A stretch of 64,000 nucleotides of DNA, taken from NCBI RefSeq assembly GCF_004362405.1, contig NZ_SNXE01000003.1, positions 248,001 to 312,000 of the forward strand, given 5' to 3'. Made by a program: the position numbers and the translations under genes. Origin of the DNA: Roseateles asaccharophilus (GTDB lineage Bacteria > Pseudomonadota > Gammaproteobacteria > Burkholderiales > Burkholderiaceae_C). Below, in pieces: positions 17,014 to 26,341 of this stretch. The notes under the pieces were generated by a model that was given only the letters and a program-made list of their open reading frames with translations, searched no databases and had not been told where the DNA came from. The first letter of the stretch is position 1. Each line of letters opens with the position of its first letter.

Positions 17014-18183
17014 TCAGCTCTGCGCCACGCGCGGGATGTAGGTGTTGGCCACCACCTCGCCGAACGGACCCGTCAGGGCCTGGCCCGGCAGCTTCTGCTG
17101 CAGCGCCAGCGGTAGCAGCGGGAAGACCAGCTCGGCGAAGCGGTGCGCCTCGTCCAGATGCGGATAGCCCGAGAGCACGAAGTACTCCAGGCCCAGCTCG
17201 GCATATTCCTTCAGCCGGTCGGCCACCTGCTGCGCGCTGCCCACCAGGGCCGTGCCGGCGCCACCACGCACCAGGCCGACACCCGCCCACAGATTGGGCG
17301 AGATCTCCAGGCCCTCGCGCACATTGGCCTTGTTGAACTTGCCGCGGTGCAGCTCGGCCATGCGACGCTGGCCCACGGAATCCATCTGCGCAAACTTGCG
17401 CTGCGCGGCGGCCACTGTGGCTTCATCGAGCTCCGAGACCAGCTCCGCCGCGGCGCGCCAGGCCTCGTCCTCGGTCTCGCGCACGATCACATGCAGGCGG
17501 ATGCCGAACTTCAGCTGGCGGCCATGGCGGGCCGCGCGGGCGCGCACATCGGCCACCTTGGCGGCCACGGCGGCGGGAGGCTCGCCCCAGGTCAGATAGG
17601 TCTCCACCTGTTCGGCCGCCAGCTCGTGGGCGGGCTCGGACGAGCCGCCGAAGAATATCGGTGGATAGGGCTTGCTGACCGGTGGATAGAGCAGCTTGGC
17701 GCCCTTGACCTGCAGATGCTTGCCTTCGAAATCGAAGGCCTCGCCGCTGTGCGAACGCTCGATGATCTCGCGCCAGATGCGGATGAACTCGGACGACTGC
17801 TCATAGCGCTCGGCGTGACCGAGGAACTGGCCGTCACCCGCCAGCTCCTCCGCATCGCCGCCCGTGACCAGGTTCACCAGCACGCGACCGCCCGAGAGAC
17901 GGTCCAGGGTGGCGGCCATGCGGGCCGACTGGGCGGGCGCCACCAGACCCGGCCGCAGCGCGACCAGGAACTTCAGGCGCCGCGTGGCATCGATCAGGCT
18001 GGACGCGACGATCCAGGAGTCTTCGCAGGACCGGCCGGTCGGGATGAGCACACCTTCGTAGCCCAGGCTGTCGGCCGCGATGGCAATCTGCTTGAAGTAG
18101 TCCAGATTGGCGACGCGCGCGCCCTTGCTGGTGCCCAGGTAACGGGAGTCGCCATGGGTGGGAATGAACCACAGGATCTTCAT
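17014..18183 (-). CDS. ssuD: FMNH2-dependent alkanesulfonate monooxygenase
   Basis: This 389-residue cytoplasmic flavin-dependent monooxygenase of the bacterial luciferase superfamily splits alkanesulfonates into aldehyde and sulfite using FMNH2 and oxygen. Its N-terminus, [17 protein letters not shown], carries the family histidine. [35 protein letters not shown] and the C-terminal arginine-rich [11 protein letters not shown] loop are characteristic SsuD segments. Length agrees with E. coli SsuD (381). FMNH2 would come from SsuE at 20409-20984. It lies 33 bases downstream of the second ssuA. Confidence 0.96.
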   Translation of the reverse strand: MKILWFIPTHGDSRYLGTSKGARVANLDYFKQIAIAADSLGYEGVLIPTGRSCEDSWIVASSLIDATRRLKFLVALRPGLVAPAQSARMAATLDRLSGGRVLVNLVTGGDAEELAGDGQFLGHAERYEQSSEFIRIWREIIERSHSGEAFDFEGKHLQVKGAKLLYPPVSKPYPPIFFGGSSEPAHELAAEQVETYLTWGEPPAAVAAKVADVRARAARHGRQLKFGIRLHVIVRETEDEAWRAAAELVSELDEATVAAAQRKFAQMDSVGQRRMAELHRGKFNKANVREGLEISPNLWAGVGLVRGGAGTALVGSAQQVADRLKEYAELGLEYFVLSGYPHLDEAHRFAELVFPLLPLALQQKLPGQALTGPFGEVVANTYIPRVAQS

Positions 18184-18216
18184 GGGGGGTCTTTCAGGGC
18201 GTAAGTGCGAAGGAGT

Positions 18217-19212
18217 TCAGCGCAGTGCGGCCAGGGCTCGGCCCGGCTGCCAGACGATCTCGGCCACGCGCAGGGGCTTGGGGATCAGACCCAGCTGCGC
18301 GAAGGCATCGGCCACCTGCTGCTGCTCAGCCACCAGGGCCGGGGTCAGCGGCCCGACGGGCGAAGCCGGACGCCGCTCCAGCACACGCTGCACCGTGCTC
18401 AGCGGCAGGCCGGAGAACTGGGCGAAGCGTTGCGCGCTGTCCTCGGGCCGGCTTTGCACATAGGCATCGGCCTCGGTGAGCGCGGCGAACAGCGCCCGCA
18501 GCGTGGGCTCGTGACTGGCCAGACGGCGCGAGGCCAGGTAGAAGCTGTTGTTGCTGCTCAGCTCGCGGCTGGTGGCCAGCACGCGCACCGCGCCGGCCTG
18601 CTCGGCGGCGGCATAAAACGGGTCCCAGATCACCCAGGCATCGACGGCCCCACGCTCGAAGGCGGCACGCGCGTCCGCCGGCGGCAGGTAGACGGGCTGG
18701 ATCTCGCTCCACTGCAGGCCCGCCTTCTTGACCGCCTGCACGAGCAGGAAGTGTGCGCTCGAGCCTTTCTGCAGCGCGATGCGCCGACCCTTCAGATCGG
18801 CCAGGGTCTTGAGCCCCGCGTCGGGCCGGACCAGGATGGCCGAGGTGTCGGGCTTGGGGGGCTCGGCCCCGACATAGAAGAGGTCCTTGCCGGCGGCCTG
18901 TGCGAACACGGGTGGCGAGTCACCGGTGGCACCAAAGTCCACGCTGCCCACCGCCAGGGCCTCCAGCAGCTGGGGCCCGGCCGGAAACTCCACCCAGCTC
19001 ACCTGGCTGGCCGGCGCCTGCTTCTCCAGCAGGCCCAGGCTCTTGAGCAGCACCAGATTGATGGATCCCTTCTGAAAGCCGATGCGCAGCGGCGTCAGCG
19101 TGGCGGCGCTGGCGGTCTGGGCCCGGCCCAGACCCCACCAGCTGGCGGCGGTCAGGGCCAGAACCCGCAAGGCCTGGCGGCGCGGCGAGGAGGCGGGGGG
19201 GTCAAAGCTCAT
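18217..19212 (-). CDS. ssuA: Aliphatic sulfonate-binding periplasmic protein, second copy
   Basis: This 331-residue protein has a Tat-like signal (SSPRRQALRVLALTAASWWGLGRA). The mature part opens with LRIGFQKGSINLVLLKSLG, and LPPADARAAFERGAVDAWVIWDPF forms the substrate cleft. It is a tandem paralog of the protein encoded at 19230-20225; the cleft segment is nearly identical and the C-terminal LIPKP-R-A is shared. It delivers sulfonates to SsuBC. The start ATG at 19212 lies 17 bases after the neighbouring ssuA stop. Diverged N-termini and loops suggest the two copies bind different sulfonates, which is an inference. Confidence 0.9.
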   Translation of the reverse strand: MSFDPPASSPRRQALRVLALTAASWWGLGRAQTASAATLTPLRIGFQKGSINLVLLKSLGLLEKQAPASQVSWVEFPAGPQLLEALAVGSVDFGATGDSPPVFAQAAGKDLFYVGAEPPKPDTSAILVRPDAGLKTLADLKGRRIALQKGSSAHFLLVQAVKKAGLQWSEIQPVYLPPADARAAFERGAVDAWVIWDPFYAAAEQAGAVRVLATSRELSSNNSFYLASRRLASHEPTLRALFAALTEADAYVQSRPEDSAQRFAQFSGLPLSTVQRVLERRPASPVGPLTPALVAEQQQVADAFAQLGLIPKPLRVAEIVWQPGRALAALR

Positions 19213-19229
19213 GATCACGGCCCCCTCGC

Positions 19230-20225
19230 TCACTTCGTCGGCAGCGCATCGGCAATGCGCACCGGCTTGGGGATCAGACCCAGACCCAGGAACACATCGG
19301 CAATCTTCTGCTGCTCGCTGGCCACCTCGGCCGTGAGCGGCCGCACGCCAAACTGGTAGCGCTGCAGCGCACGCTCCACCACCTCGGTGTCCAGCCCTTG
19401 CAGGGGGGCGATCTGCGCGGCGGCGGCCTTGACATTGGCCTTGAGCCACTGGGCCTGTGCCACCGTGTCCTCGAACAAGGCCTGGATGATCTGCGGGTTG
19501 CGCGCCGCGTAGCCACGCTCGGCGAGGTAGTAGGCGTAGTTGTTCACCAGCCCGCGGCCATCGGCCACGATGCGCGCGCCGGTCTGGCGCTCGACCGCGG
19601 CCAGGAAGGGATCCCAGATGACCCAGGCATCGACCGCCCCGCGCTCGAAGGCGGCACGTGCATCGGCAGGTGGGAGGAAGACCGGCTGGATATCGCTGTA
19701 CTTCAGCCCCGCCTTCTCCAGTGCCCTCACCAGCAGGTAGTGCACATTGCTGCCCTTGTTGAGTGCCACCTTCTTGCCCTTGAGCTCGGCCACCGACTTG
19801 ATGGGCGAGTCCTTGGGCACCACGATGGCCTCGGCCTCGGGGGCCGCAGGGTCGTTGCCGATATAGACAAACTGCGCGCCGGCGGCCTGGGCAAAGATGG
19901 GCGGCGCCTCGCCCACAAAGCCCACATCCACCGCGCCGACGTTCAGCCCTTCCAGCAATTGCGGGCCGGCGGGAAACTCCACCCACTTCACCGATACGCC
20001 GTGAGGCGCCAGCCGCTTCTCCAGGCTGCCCTGGGACTTCTGAAGTGTGAGCAGGCTGGCGGACTTCTGGAATCCGATGCGCAGCTGGCTGGCCTTGTCT
20101 TGTGCCTGGGCCTGGGCCAGTCCCGGCACCACAAGACCGATGAAGGCCAGGGCCGAGATGCCGCCCAGCAGCCAGCGGCGGGAGGTTTGTGCGGAGAACA
20201 GGGAAGCGAGATGTCGAGCGCTCAT
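19230..20225 (-). CDS. ssuA: Aliphatic sulfonate-binding periplasmic protein, first copy
   Basis: This 331-residue periplasmic protein has an N-terminal signal with SRRWLLGGISALAFIGL, followed by LRIGFQKSASLLTLQKSQGSLEKRL. The mid segment WVEFPAGPQLLEGLNVGAVDVGFVGEAPPIFAQAAG is typical of SsuA. It binds sulfonates for the SsuBC importer. It is the first of two tandem ssuA genes, 183 bases downstream of ssuE with an inverted repeat in between (20261-20307). Equal length and matching clefts indicate an internal duplication of the operon. Confidence 0.92.
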   Translation of the reverse strand: MSARHLASLFSAQTSRRWLLGGISALAFIGLVVPGLAQAQAQDKASQLRIGFQKSASLLTLQKSQGSLEKRLAPHGVSVKWVEFPAGPQLLEGLNVGAVDVGFVGEAPPIFAQAAGAQFVYIGNDPAAPEAEAIVVPKDSPIKSVAELKGKKVALNKGSNVHYLLVRALEKAGLKYSDIQPVFLPPADARAAFERGAVDAWVIWDPFLAAVERQTGARIVADGRGLVNNYAYYLAERGYAARNPQIIQALFEDTVAQAQWLKANVKAAAAQIAPLQGLDTEVVERALQRYQFGVRPLTAEVASEQQKIADVFLGLGLIPKPVRIADALPTK

Positions 20226-20260
20226 GGTGAAGGCAGATCCTTGGAAGATGGTGAAAAGGC

Positions 20261-20307
20261 GCCCTGGCGGCTCCGTAAAACGGACAGCATTGGTGTGCCG
20301 CCAGGGC
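20261..20307 (-). promoter_or_regulatory. 10-bp inverted repeat in the ssuE-ssuA spacer
   Basis: GCCCTGGCGG (20261-20270) and CCGCCAGGGC (20298-20307) are perfect complements separated by 27 bases. They lie 36-82 bases upstream of the first ssuA start, which opens leftward. A second small hairpin (gaggcg/cgcctc, 20394-20410) overlaps the ssuE stop. The pair could attenuate, separate or stabilise the transcript between ssuE and ssuA. No U-run makes it a standard terminator. Confidence 0.45.
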
Positions 20308-20408
20308 TAATCACTCCGCAAGGGAGCGAGGAGACAAAGAGGCGATCGGGCGAACAAGGCCCGCATCGGCGAGAGAGTGGAGGCGCGCAGCGTGAGGCGC
20401 GAAACGCC

Positions 20409-20984
20409 TCAGCGCGTCAGGGCCTGCGCCGGGTCGCGAACATCCCGACATCGCACGGCCTGCGCCTGGGGCAGCCCCTCCAGGGCCCGATCCAGGCGCT
20501 GCAGCAGGGCGGCATCGGGCAGGTAGCCACTCTCGTGGGCCGTCAGCTGGGCGTCTGTGGCGAACACGCCGTCGAGGATGTGGCGCGCGCCCAGCGCCGT
20601 CAGCAAGGGACGCAGCGAGTAGTCCAGGGCCAGCAGATGCGCGGCACTGCCCCCGGTCGCGAGCGGCAGCACGATCTTGCCGCGCAGCCCATCCTGGGGC
20701 AGCAGGTCCAGCAGCAGCTTGAGTGCGCCGCTGTAGGCCGCCTTGTAGATGGGCGTGGCCACCAGCACCACATCCGCGGTGGCCAGTGCGGCCAGGGCCT
20801 GCGCAATCTGGGGCTCCCGGACATCGGCATGCAGCAGGGCCTGGGCCGGCAGCTCCCGCGGCAGGATCAGCCGCTGTGAGGCGCTGACCGACTCCAGCCT
20901 GGCCAGGGCCAGCTGCAGCAGCGCCAGCGATCGCGAACGCGCGGAGGGGCTGCCGGAGATGGCGACGATATGGAACTCAGACAT
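20409..20984 (-). CDS. ssuE: NAD(P)H-dependent FMN reductase of the sulfonate operon
   Basis: The start at 20984 is the family start (MSEFHIVAISGSPSARSRSLALL); the longer frame lacks homology. The 191-residue flavodoxin-fold enzyme reduces FMN to FMNH2 for SsuD. It has the phosphate-binding ISGSPSARSRS loop and the TPIYKAAYSGALK and LATGGS segments of SsuE. It is first in the operon. A separate transcript start ahead of ssuA is possible because of the 183-base gap. The 159 bases between this start and plsC would hold the operon promoter and any CysB/Cbl-type site, but I cannot identify one with confidence. Confidence 0.93.
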   Translation of the reverse strand: MSEFHIVAISGSPSARSRSLALLQLALARLESVSASQRLILPRELPAQALLHADVREPQIAQALAALATADVVLVATPIYKAAYSGALKLLLDLLPQDGLRGKIVLPLATGGSAAHLLALDYSLRPLLTALGARHILDGVFATDAQLTAHESGYLPDAALLQRLDRALEGLPQAQAVRCRDVRDPAQALTR

Positions 20985-21128
20985 GGGGCTTGGAACTCTT
21001 GCGGCGGGATCTGATGCCCTGCACGATAGCCAGCGCTCAAGCCGCAGAGAACCAAGAAATTCAGCCAAGCAATGCAGCACATGCTTATCTGCCTGGATGG
21101 ATAGGCGTGCCCACGCAAGCAAGCCTGG

Positions 21129-21134
21129 GATAAT
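21129..21134 (+). promoter_or_regulatory. -10-like box just ahead of plsC
   Basis: The sequence gataat lies only 10 bases before the plsC ATG. If it is used, the transcript would be nearly leaderless, which agrees with the absence of a ribosome site there. No convincing -35 is seen. Confidence 0.35.
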
Positions 21135-21143
21135 CCTGGCCTC

Positions 21144-21773
21144 ATGTCATTTGCCGATATCACCGGCCTGTTCCTGGCTTGGCTGGCGCGCCTCATCACC
21201 GGCGCGCAGGGCCACTGGAAGGGCTGCCCGCCCACCGCGGAGCAGCGCATCTATTTCGCCAATCACCAGAGCCATTTCGACTGGGTGCTGATCTGGGCCG
21301 CCTTGCCGGCCGAGCTGCGCGCCCGTACCCGTCCCATTGCCGCGCGCGACTACTGGACGGCCAGCCGCCTGCGCGCCTGGCTCACCGGGGCGGTGTTCAA
21401 CGCCATCTATGTGTCACGCACCCGCAGCACACCCGATGAGGATCCGCTGGAGCCGCTGGTTGAGGCCCTGCGCCAGGGCGACTCCCTGGTGATCTTTCCC
21501 GAGGGCACCCGCTCCAACAAGGGCGATCCCCAGCCCTTCAAGGCCGGCCTCTATCACCTGGCGGAGCAGTTTCCGCAGGTGCAGCTGATTCCGACCTGGA
21601 TCGACAATGTGCAGCGCGTCATGCCCAAGGGCGAGGTCGTGCCCGTGCCGATTCTGTGCACCGTGACCTTTGGTGAACCCTTGCAGCTGCAGCCCGGCGA
21701 GGACAAGCGTGATTTCCTGGAACGCGCCCGCGCGGCGGTGATGGCCCAGCGGCCGGTGCAGGAGCCGGCATGA
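21144..21773 (+). CDS. plsC: 1-acyl-sn-glycerol-3-phosphate acyltransferase
   Basis: This 209-residue membrane-associated enzyme adds the second acyl chain to lysophosphatidic acid, giving phosphatidic acid. The catalytic block NHQSHFD (the family NHxSxxD) lies at residues 40-50, and FPEGTRSN marks the acceptor-binding motif. The gene shares an ATGA overlap with the cdsA-like gene, so consecutive steps of phospholipid synthesis are coupled. No clear ribosome site precedes its ATG. Divergent from ssuE. Confidence 0.92.
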   Translation: MSFADITGLFLAWLARLITGAQGHWKGCPPTAEQRIYFANHQSHFDWVLIWAALPAELRARTRPIAARDYWTASRLRAWLTGAVFNAIYVSRTRSTPDEDPLEPLVEALRQGDSLVIFPEGTRSNKGDPQPFKAGLYHLAEQFPQVQLIPTWIDNVQRVMPKGEVVPVPILCTVTFGEPLQLQPGEDKRDFLERARAAVMAQRPVQEPA

Positions 21774-22756
21774 AGTCATTGCGCCTGATGAGTGCTACCG
21801 ACCAGGTGGCCCTGCTCTTCCTCATCCTGTTCGGCCTGCTGACCCTGATCACCCTGGTCGGCTTCCTGCGCTCGCTGCGCCAGGGCGACACGCCCCGCAG
21901 CGAAGCCTCCGAGAACAACTGGCGTCAGTTCAAGCGCGACCTCAAGGCCATCTGGGTGGGCTCCGGCCTGTTCTGGGTGGCCTGGGTCTCGGGCCCGCTG
22001 GGCGCCACGGTGCTGTTCGGCATCCTGTCCTTCCTGGCCCTGCGCGAGTTCATCACCCTGATGCACACGCGCCGCGGCGACCACCGCAGCCTGATCCTGG
22101 CCTTCTTCGCCATCCTGCCCCTGCAATACGTGCTGGTGGGCATGCGGCAGTTCGACATCTTCAGCGTGCTGATTCCCGTCTATGGCTTTGTGGCCATCCC
22201 GGTGGCCAGCGCCCTGGCTGGCGACCCGCAGCGCTTTCTGGAACGCAATGCCAAGATCCAGTGGGGCATCATGGTCTGCGTCTACGGCCTCTCGCACGCA
22301 CCGGCCCTGCTGCTACTGGACTTCAAGGGCTATGAGGGGCGCGGACCCTTCCTGCTGTTCTTCATGGTCTTTGTGGTGGGCATAGGCCAGATCGTGCAGG
22401 AAGCGGCCAGCCGTTCCCTGCGGCGGCGCCCGGTGGCGCGGCGCATCAGCCGCAGCTTCTCGCTGCGCGCCTGGTGGCTGGGCCTGCTGGCCGCCGCGGT
22501 GGCGGGCACCCTGATGTACTGGATCACCCCCTTCAAGGCCGGCCAGGCCCTGGTGATGGCCGTGATCGCCACGGCGGCGGGCACCATGGGTGGACTGGTG
22601 ATGAAGGCGCTCAAGCGCGATGCGGGCGTGATCTACTGGGGCAACCGCAGCTCCATCACCGGCGCTGTGGGCCTGCTGGACCGTATTGCCGTGCTCTGTT
22701 TCGCCGCGCCGGTGTTCTTCCATTCCGTGCGCTGGTACTTCAAGCTGGATCTCTGA
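21770..22756 (+). CDS. cdsA: Phosphatidate cytidylyltransferase (CdsA-type)
   Basis: This 328-residue inner-membrane protein has about eight hydrophobic segments. The C-terminal CDP-diglyceride synthetase signature appears as GLVMKALKRDAGVIYWGN with SSITGAVGLLDRIAVLCFAAPVFF. This corresponds to the S-x4-K-R-x2-K-D-x3-G-HGG-DR-D family pattern in a diverged form. It makes CDP-diacylglycerol from phosphatidic acid and CTP. It overlaps plsC by 4 bases, so product passes from one enzyme to the next. It may be a second, PlsC-linked cdsA paralog, because the canonical cdsA usually sits near dxr and rseP. Confidence 0.87.
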   Translation: MKSLRLMSATDQVALLFLILFGLLTLITLVGFLRSLRQGDTPRSEASENNWRQFKRDLKAIWVGSGLFWVAWVSGPLGATVLFGILSFLALREFITLMHTRRGDHRSLILAFFAILPLQYVLVGMRQFDIFSVLIPVYGFVAIPVASALAGDPQRFLERNAKIQWGIMVCVYGLSHAPALLLLDFKGYEGRGPFLLFFMVFVVGIGQIVQEAASRSLRRRPVARRISRSFSLRAWWLGLLAAAVAGTLMYWITPFKAGQALVMAVIATAAGTMGGLVMKALKRDAGVIYWGNRSSITGAVGLLDRIAVLCFAAPVFFHSVRWYFKLDL

Positions 22757-22808
22757 GGCCTGCTCCCCGAAGGCGCGCTGAACACAGGGGCTGTGCGATG
22801 GCCCTGGC

Positions 22809-22814
22809 TATACT
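22809..22814 (+). promoter_or_regulatory. -10-like box TATACT ahead of the binding-protein gene
   Basis: TATACT lies about 100 bases upstream of the ATG at 22914 in an otherwise GC-rich gap. There is no good -35 at the expected spacing. Suggestive only. Confidence 0.3.
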
Positions 22815-22913
22815 CGCAAGTCATCGACACGGCCCCGGTACCGGAATCAGACCGATGTAGTGCCCGAAGCCCGTGCGACCACGCTGATCAAACGGCGAGA
22901 GGAGGTCGATGTG

Positions 22914-23777
22914 ATGCCCCTGGCGAGACATCAATCGCGCTGGCACAGCTCAGCCTGGGCACTCGCCATGGTGCTGATGATGGCGCTGCTGCCCATCGAG
23001 TTACGCGCCAGCAGTGCTCCGGTCGATAGCAACACGGCCAAGTCGAATCGAGTTGTACGCATTGCCACAGACGACGCGGCGGCGCCCTACAGCCACGCCG
23101 TCAACGGGCGAGCTGCCGGTTATTACCTGCGGCTTGTGCAGCGTGCCGCGGAGTCCATGCCGGGCTGGCGACTTGAGTTCACCCCTATGCCCTGGGTGCG
23201 CGCGCTGCGCCAAGCGGAGCTGGGTGAGGCCGATGCCGTGTTGCCCCCCTACCGCGGTCTGGGACGCGAGTGGATCGCCCACTACGTGAGGCTGCCGCAC
23301 CGCGAGGAGGTGGTGCTGAGCTGCCATGCTGAGAGCGGCTTGGGCGCCAACAGCCAATGGCCGCAGGATTTCGGCGGCCGCCATATCGGGGTGACACGCG
23401 GCTATCTGATAAGCCCGGCTCTCGTGGACACGGTTCAGCGGCGCTGGGTACACAAGGTCGAGTTTCGCAACGCTCGCGATGCGCTGGCGGCACTGGGCGC
23501 TGGCGACATCGACTGCTATGCCAACGAGCGGCTCAGCATCGAGGTCAACTACCAGCAGGCCCGCTCCGACCCGCTCTGGGCAAACCGCCTGCCCACCGAG
23601 CTGAAACGCCCCCTGCTGCTGTCCGAGCAGCAGGCCTATCTGGCCATTTCCCGCCAGGCGCTGCGCAAGCGCCCCGAACTCCAGGAGTTCGCTCGCGATT
23701 TGCAGGTCGAGCTCAATCGCCTGAGCGAGAGCACGGAAATGCAGCGGCTGCAAAACGAGTTGATCGAGCGGCCTTGA
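22914..23777 (+). CDS. Orphan periplasmic solute-binding protein (family 3-like)
   Basis: The ATG at 22914 is chosen because agaggagg (22898-22905) lies 8 bases upstream; GTG codons at 22860 and 22911 are alternatives. The 287-residue product has a hydrophobic signal ([15 protein letters not shown]). The mature part begins [33 protein letters not shown], typical of SBP family 3, with the family strand [24 protein letters not shown]. No permease or ATPase is nearby. It resembles the binding protein at 10050-10808 in class but not closely in sequence. Ligand unknown; amino-acid-like molecules or signalling input are possible. Confidence 0.72.
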   Translation: MPLARHQSRWHSSAWALAMVLMMALLPIELRASSAPVDSNTAKSNRVVRIATDDAAAPYSHAVNGRAAGYYLRLVQRAAESMPGWRLEFTPMPWVRALRQAELGEADAVLPPYRGLGREWIAHYVRLPHREEVVLSCHAESGLGANSQWPQDFGGRHIGVTRGYLISPALVDTVQRRWVHKVEFRNARDALAALGAGDIDCYANERLSIEVNYQQARSDPLWANRLPTELKRPLLLSEQQAYLAISRQALRKRPELQEFARDLQVELNRLSESTEMQRLQNELIERP

Positions 23778-23826
23778 GTCGGCGGGTTCTCGGTCAAACG
23801 GGCCATACAGCTGCGACACTCCCGGC

Positions 23827-24384
23827 ATGAGAATCCTCGGTATCGACCCCGGCTTGCAAACCACGGGGTTTGGCGTGATCGACGCCGACGGCCCGCGCCT
23901 GGCCTATGTGGCCAGCGGCACCATCAAGACCACCGGCTCGCAAGGGGCCGAGATCGGCGATCTGCCCGGGCGGCTGAAGATCCTGTTCGAGGGCATCCGC
24001 GAGGTGCATGCCCGCTACCAGCCGCATTGCGCGGCGGTGGAGATCGTCTTCGTCAACGTCAACCCGCAGTCCACCCTGCTGCTGGGTCAGGCGCGCGGCG
24101 CCGCACTGACGGCCCTGGTGTCTTGCGATCTGCCGGTGAGCGAGTACACCGCACTGCAGATGAAGAAGGCCATCGTGGGCCATGGTCACGCCAAGAAGGA
24201 GCAGATCCAGCTCATGGTGCAGCGCCTGCTCAATCTGCCGGGCGAGCCCGGCAAGGACGCGGCCGATGCGCTGGGCATCGCCATCATGCATGCGCATGCG
24301 CGCGTGTCCTTCGAGGCCATGAGCAAGAGCGCCACGCTGCAGCGCAAGCAGCACGCCCAGTTCCGCGGGGGCCGGACCTACTGA
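23827..24384 (+). CDS. ruvC: Holliday junction resolvase RuvC
   Basis: This 185-residue endonuclease cuts Holliday junctions in recombinational repair together with RuvAB. The catalytic acidic residues are visible: the first aspartate in [16 protein letters not shown], glutamate in [24 protein letters not shown], and the C-terminal pair in [36 protein letters not shown] is another conserved block. No ruvA or ruvB lies in the window. It stands alone between a binding-protein gene and a convergent protease. Confidence 0.96.
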   Translation: MRILGIDPGLQTTGFGVIDADGPRLAYVASGTIKTTGSQGAEIGDLPGRLKILFEGIREVHARYQPHCAAVEIVFVNVNPQSTLLLGQARGAALTALVSCDLPVSEYTALQMKKAIVGHGHAKKEQIQLMVQRLLNLPGEPGKDAADALGIAIMHAHARVSFEAMSKSATLQRKQHAQFRGGRTY

Positions 24385-24414
24385 GGCCGGCCCGCCCCCG
24401 CCGGGCACAGCGGC

Positions 24415-26244
24415 TTAGAGCGCGGCCATGGCCTTGGCCGGGTGGATCAGCTTGCGCCGCCCGTCGGCCGTGGTCTCGGCGGTGGACTTGATCAGCGCAA
24501 TCACCTGCTGGGGCTTGAGGGTCGGCTTGGCCGCCAGCATCTTGGCCGCCAGATTGGCCACATTGGGTGCCGCCATCGAGGTGCCCGAGTAGGCCACGCG
24601 CGAGCCGCCGGGCAGGAAGCTCTCCACCTGGTAGCCATTGGCATGCACCGCCACGGTGGGGCCGTAGCTGGTGAAGGGCGCTTCGTCGCCGGCCTTGTCC
24701 ACCGCGCCCACCGTCAGCAGATTGGGCAGCACGATGCTGGAAGGGATGAACTCGCCGAAGGAAGAGTCCGAGTTGCTATTGCCCGCGGCCGTGATGAACA
24801 GGATCTCCGGCGCGCTGGCGAAGGCCTTGATCAGGGCCCGCTTCTCGATCTCGAAGTACTCGCGCGCCAGCGTCTTGCGCTCCTCGGCGCTCTTGCCGAT
24901 GCCGCACAGCTCCAGCGCCTGCTCACCGGCCTTGACGCTGCCGCCCCAGCTCATATTGACCACCCGCACCTGGTGCTTCTTGAAGAAGTCCACAAAGGCC
25001 TGATGGGCCTTGGCACTGCGCAGGGCCAGGGCCTTGCTGGGGCAGGGATCGGGCTGCAGCTTGTAGTCAAAGGAGATGCGCGCCGTCACCAGCCGCGCCC
25101 AGGGGTTGCCCTCCAGCGCGATGCCGGCCACATGGGTGCCATGCGCATAGTTGCCGGTGAGCCCCAGCCCTTCCATGGCGGGCTTGAACTCCTCGGGCTT
25201 GAGGCCCGACATGAACTTCTTCACCTCGCTGGCTTCCGGGGAGTCGATATTGGACTGCAGGTCCGAGAAGCCCTTGCTCTGTGCCAGCAGCTGCGCCAGC
25301 TTGGGCTGGTAGAAGGCCGGGATGGGGAAGAGCTCGCCCTGGGTGCGCTGGCTGTTCAGGTCAAAGGCAATCACCAGGGGCTGGCCCTTGGCGTCCTTGA
25401 GCAACTGCTGGGGAAAGAGCTGGGTGTCCACGCCGCTGTCCCACACCGCCACGCGCACCGGGCTGTACTTGCCGCTGGCCGGCAGCGTGATATTGCGTGC
25501 GGCCCAGATGTCGGCCTTCTCCACCTTGTGCTGGTCCAGGTAGGCGCTGTAGGTGGAGACCAGGGTCTGCTTGAGCGGGATGGCCGTTTCCAGCGCGTAG
25601 CGGGCACTGATCAGACCCGGCGCCAGATCGGAGCTCAGCACCCCGCCGTTCTTGTCCAGCGTGGCCTGCAGCACATCGCGCACGCCGCCCAGGATGCGGC
25701 CCTCGCCCGCTACCTCGGCGCTGGCCTTGTAGCTCTTGATGTCGTTGGAAATCAGGGCAAAGGGATAGCCATCGAGCTCCTTGCGGATGGCGCGCCCCAC
25801 GGCCTCGAAATAGGCCGGGGTGTTGAGCCCGCCCGTTTGCTTGACCGCGGCGACCATGGCGCGCAGTCGCAGACCCGAGAGCAGCTTGTCGGCGGGCTTT
25901 TCTTCCAGCGCGCGCATCTTCTCGGACAGGGCCAGGGCGGCGTCATAGTTGCCCAGCAGGAACTCCAGCTGCATCAGCGAGGCCAGGTACTGACGCTCCG
26001 AGGCCTTGTCGGCGATGTCATAGGCCGCCAGCACCGACTCCATATCGGTGCGCATCTTGCCGGCCGTCCTGTCAAACAGGGCTTTGTCGCGAACCACCCG
26101 CTCCAGCGGCTCCGCAATGCTGTAGCTGAAGCGCGGGATATCGGCCTCCTTCTCGATGCGCCGCTTGTCGGCGGCCGTGGCCGAGAACGCGCTGAGCAGG
26201 GCCAGCAGCAAGAGGGTGGGACGAGCAATGTTCGCGAGAGGCAT
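24415..26244 (-). CDS. Exported subtilisin-like (S8) serine protease with a large N-terminal helical region
   Basis: The start at 26244 is chosen because a signal peptide begins there (MPLANIARPTLLLLALLSAFSATAA). The 609-residue product has about 230 residues of mostly helical, repeat-like sequence before the catalytic domain. The triad is Asp269 (VAVWDSGVD), His368 (YAHGTHVAG) and Ser556 (YSGTSMAAP). The oxyanion Asn489 sits in TAAGNSNSD. The Asp-His gap of about 100 residues is long compared with about 30 in classical subtilisin, so there is an insertion here (residues 300-360). The N-terminal part looks TPR- or prodomain-like. The 3' end faces ruvC across 30 bases. No partner gene suggests its substrate. 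Confidence 0.86.
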   Translation of the reverse strand: MPLANIARPTLLLLALLSAFSATAADKRRIEKEADIPRFSYSIAEPLERVVRDKALFDRTAGKMRTDMESVLAAYDIADKASERQYLASLMQLEFLLGNYDAALALSEKMRALEEKPADKLLSGLRLRAMVAAVKQTGGLNTPAYFEAVGRAIRKELDGYPFALISNDIKSYKASAEVAGEGRILGGVRDVLQATLDKNGGVLSSDLAPGLISARYALETAIPLKQTLVSTYSAYLDQHKVEKADIWAARNITLPASGKYSPVRVAVWDSGVDTQLFPQQLLKDAKGQPLVIAFDLNSQRTQGELFPIPAFYQPKLAQLLAQSKGFSDLQSNIDSPEASEVKKFMSGLKPEEFKPAMEGLGLTGNYAHGTHVAGIALEGNPWARLVTARISFDYKLQPDPCPSKALALRSAKAHQAFVDFFKKHQVRVVNMSWGGSVKAGEQALELCGIGKSAEERKTLAREYFEIEKRALIKAFASAPEILFITAAGNSNSDSSFGEFIPSSIVLPNLLTVGAVDKAGDEAPFTSYGPTVAVHANGYQVESFLPGGSRVAYSGTSMAAPNVANLAAKMLAAKPTLKPQQVIALIKSTAETTADGRRKLIHPAKAMAAL

Positions 26245-26341
26245 ATGTCGGAATCCCCATGTGATGTCGGACCGCCGCGGCCCGGTGCTGGGCAGTGTAG
26301 GGCAGCGCCGGGTCGCAGCACACCAGGCTGTTGAACGCCCC

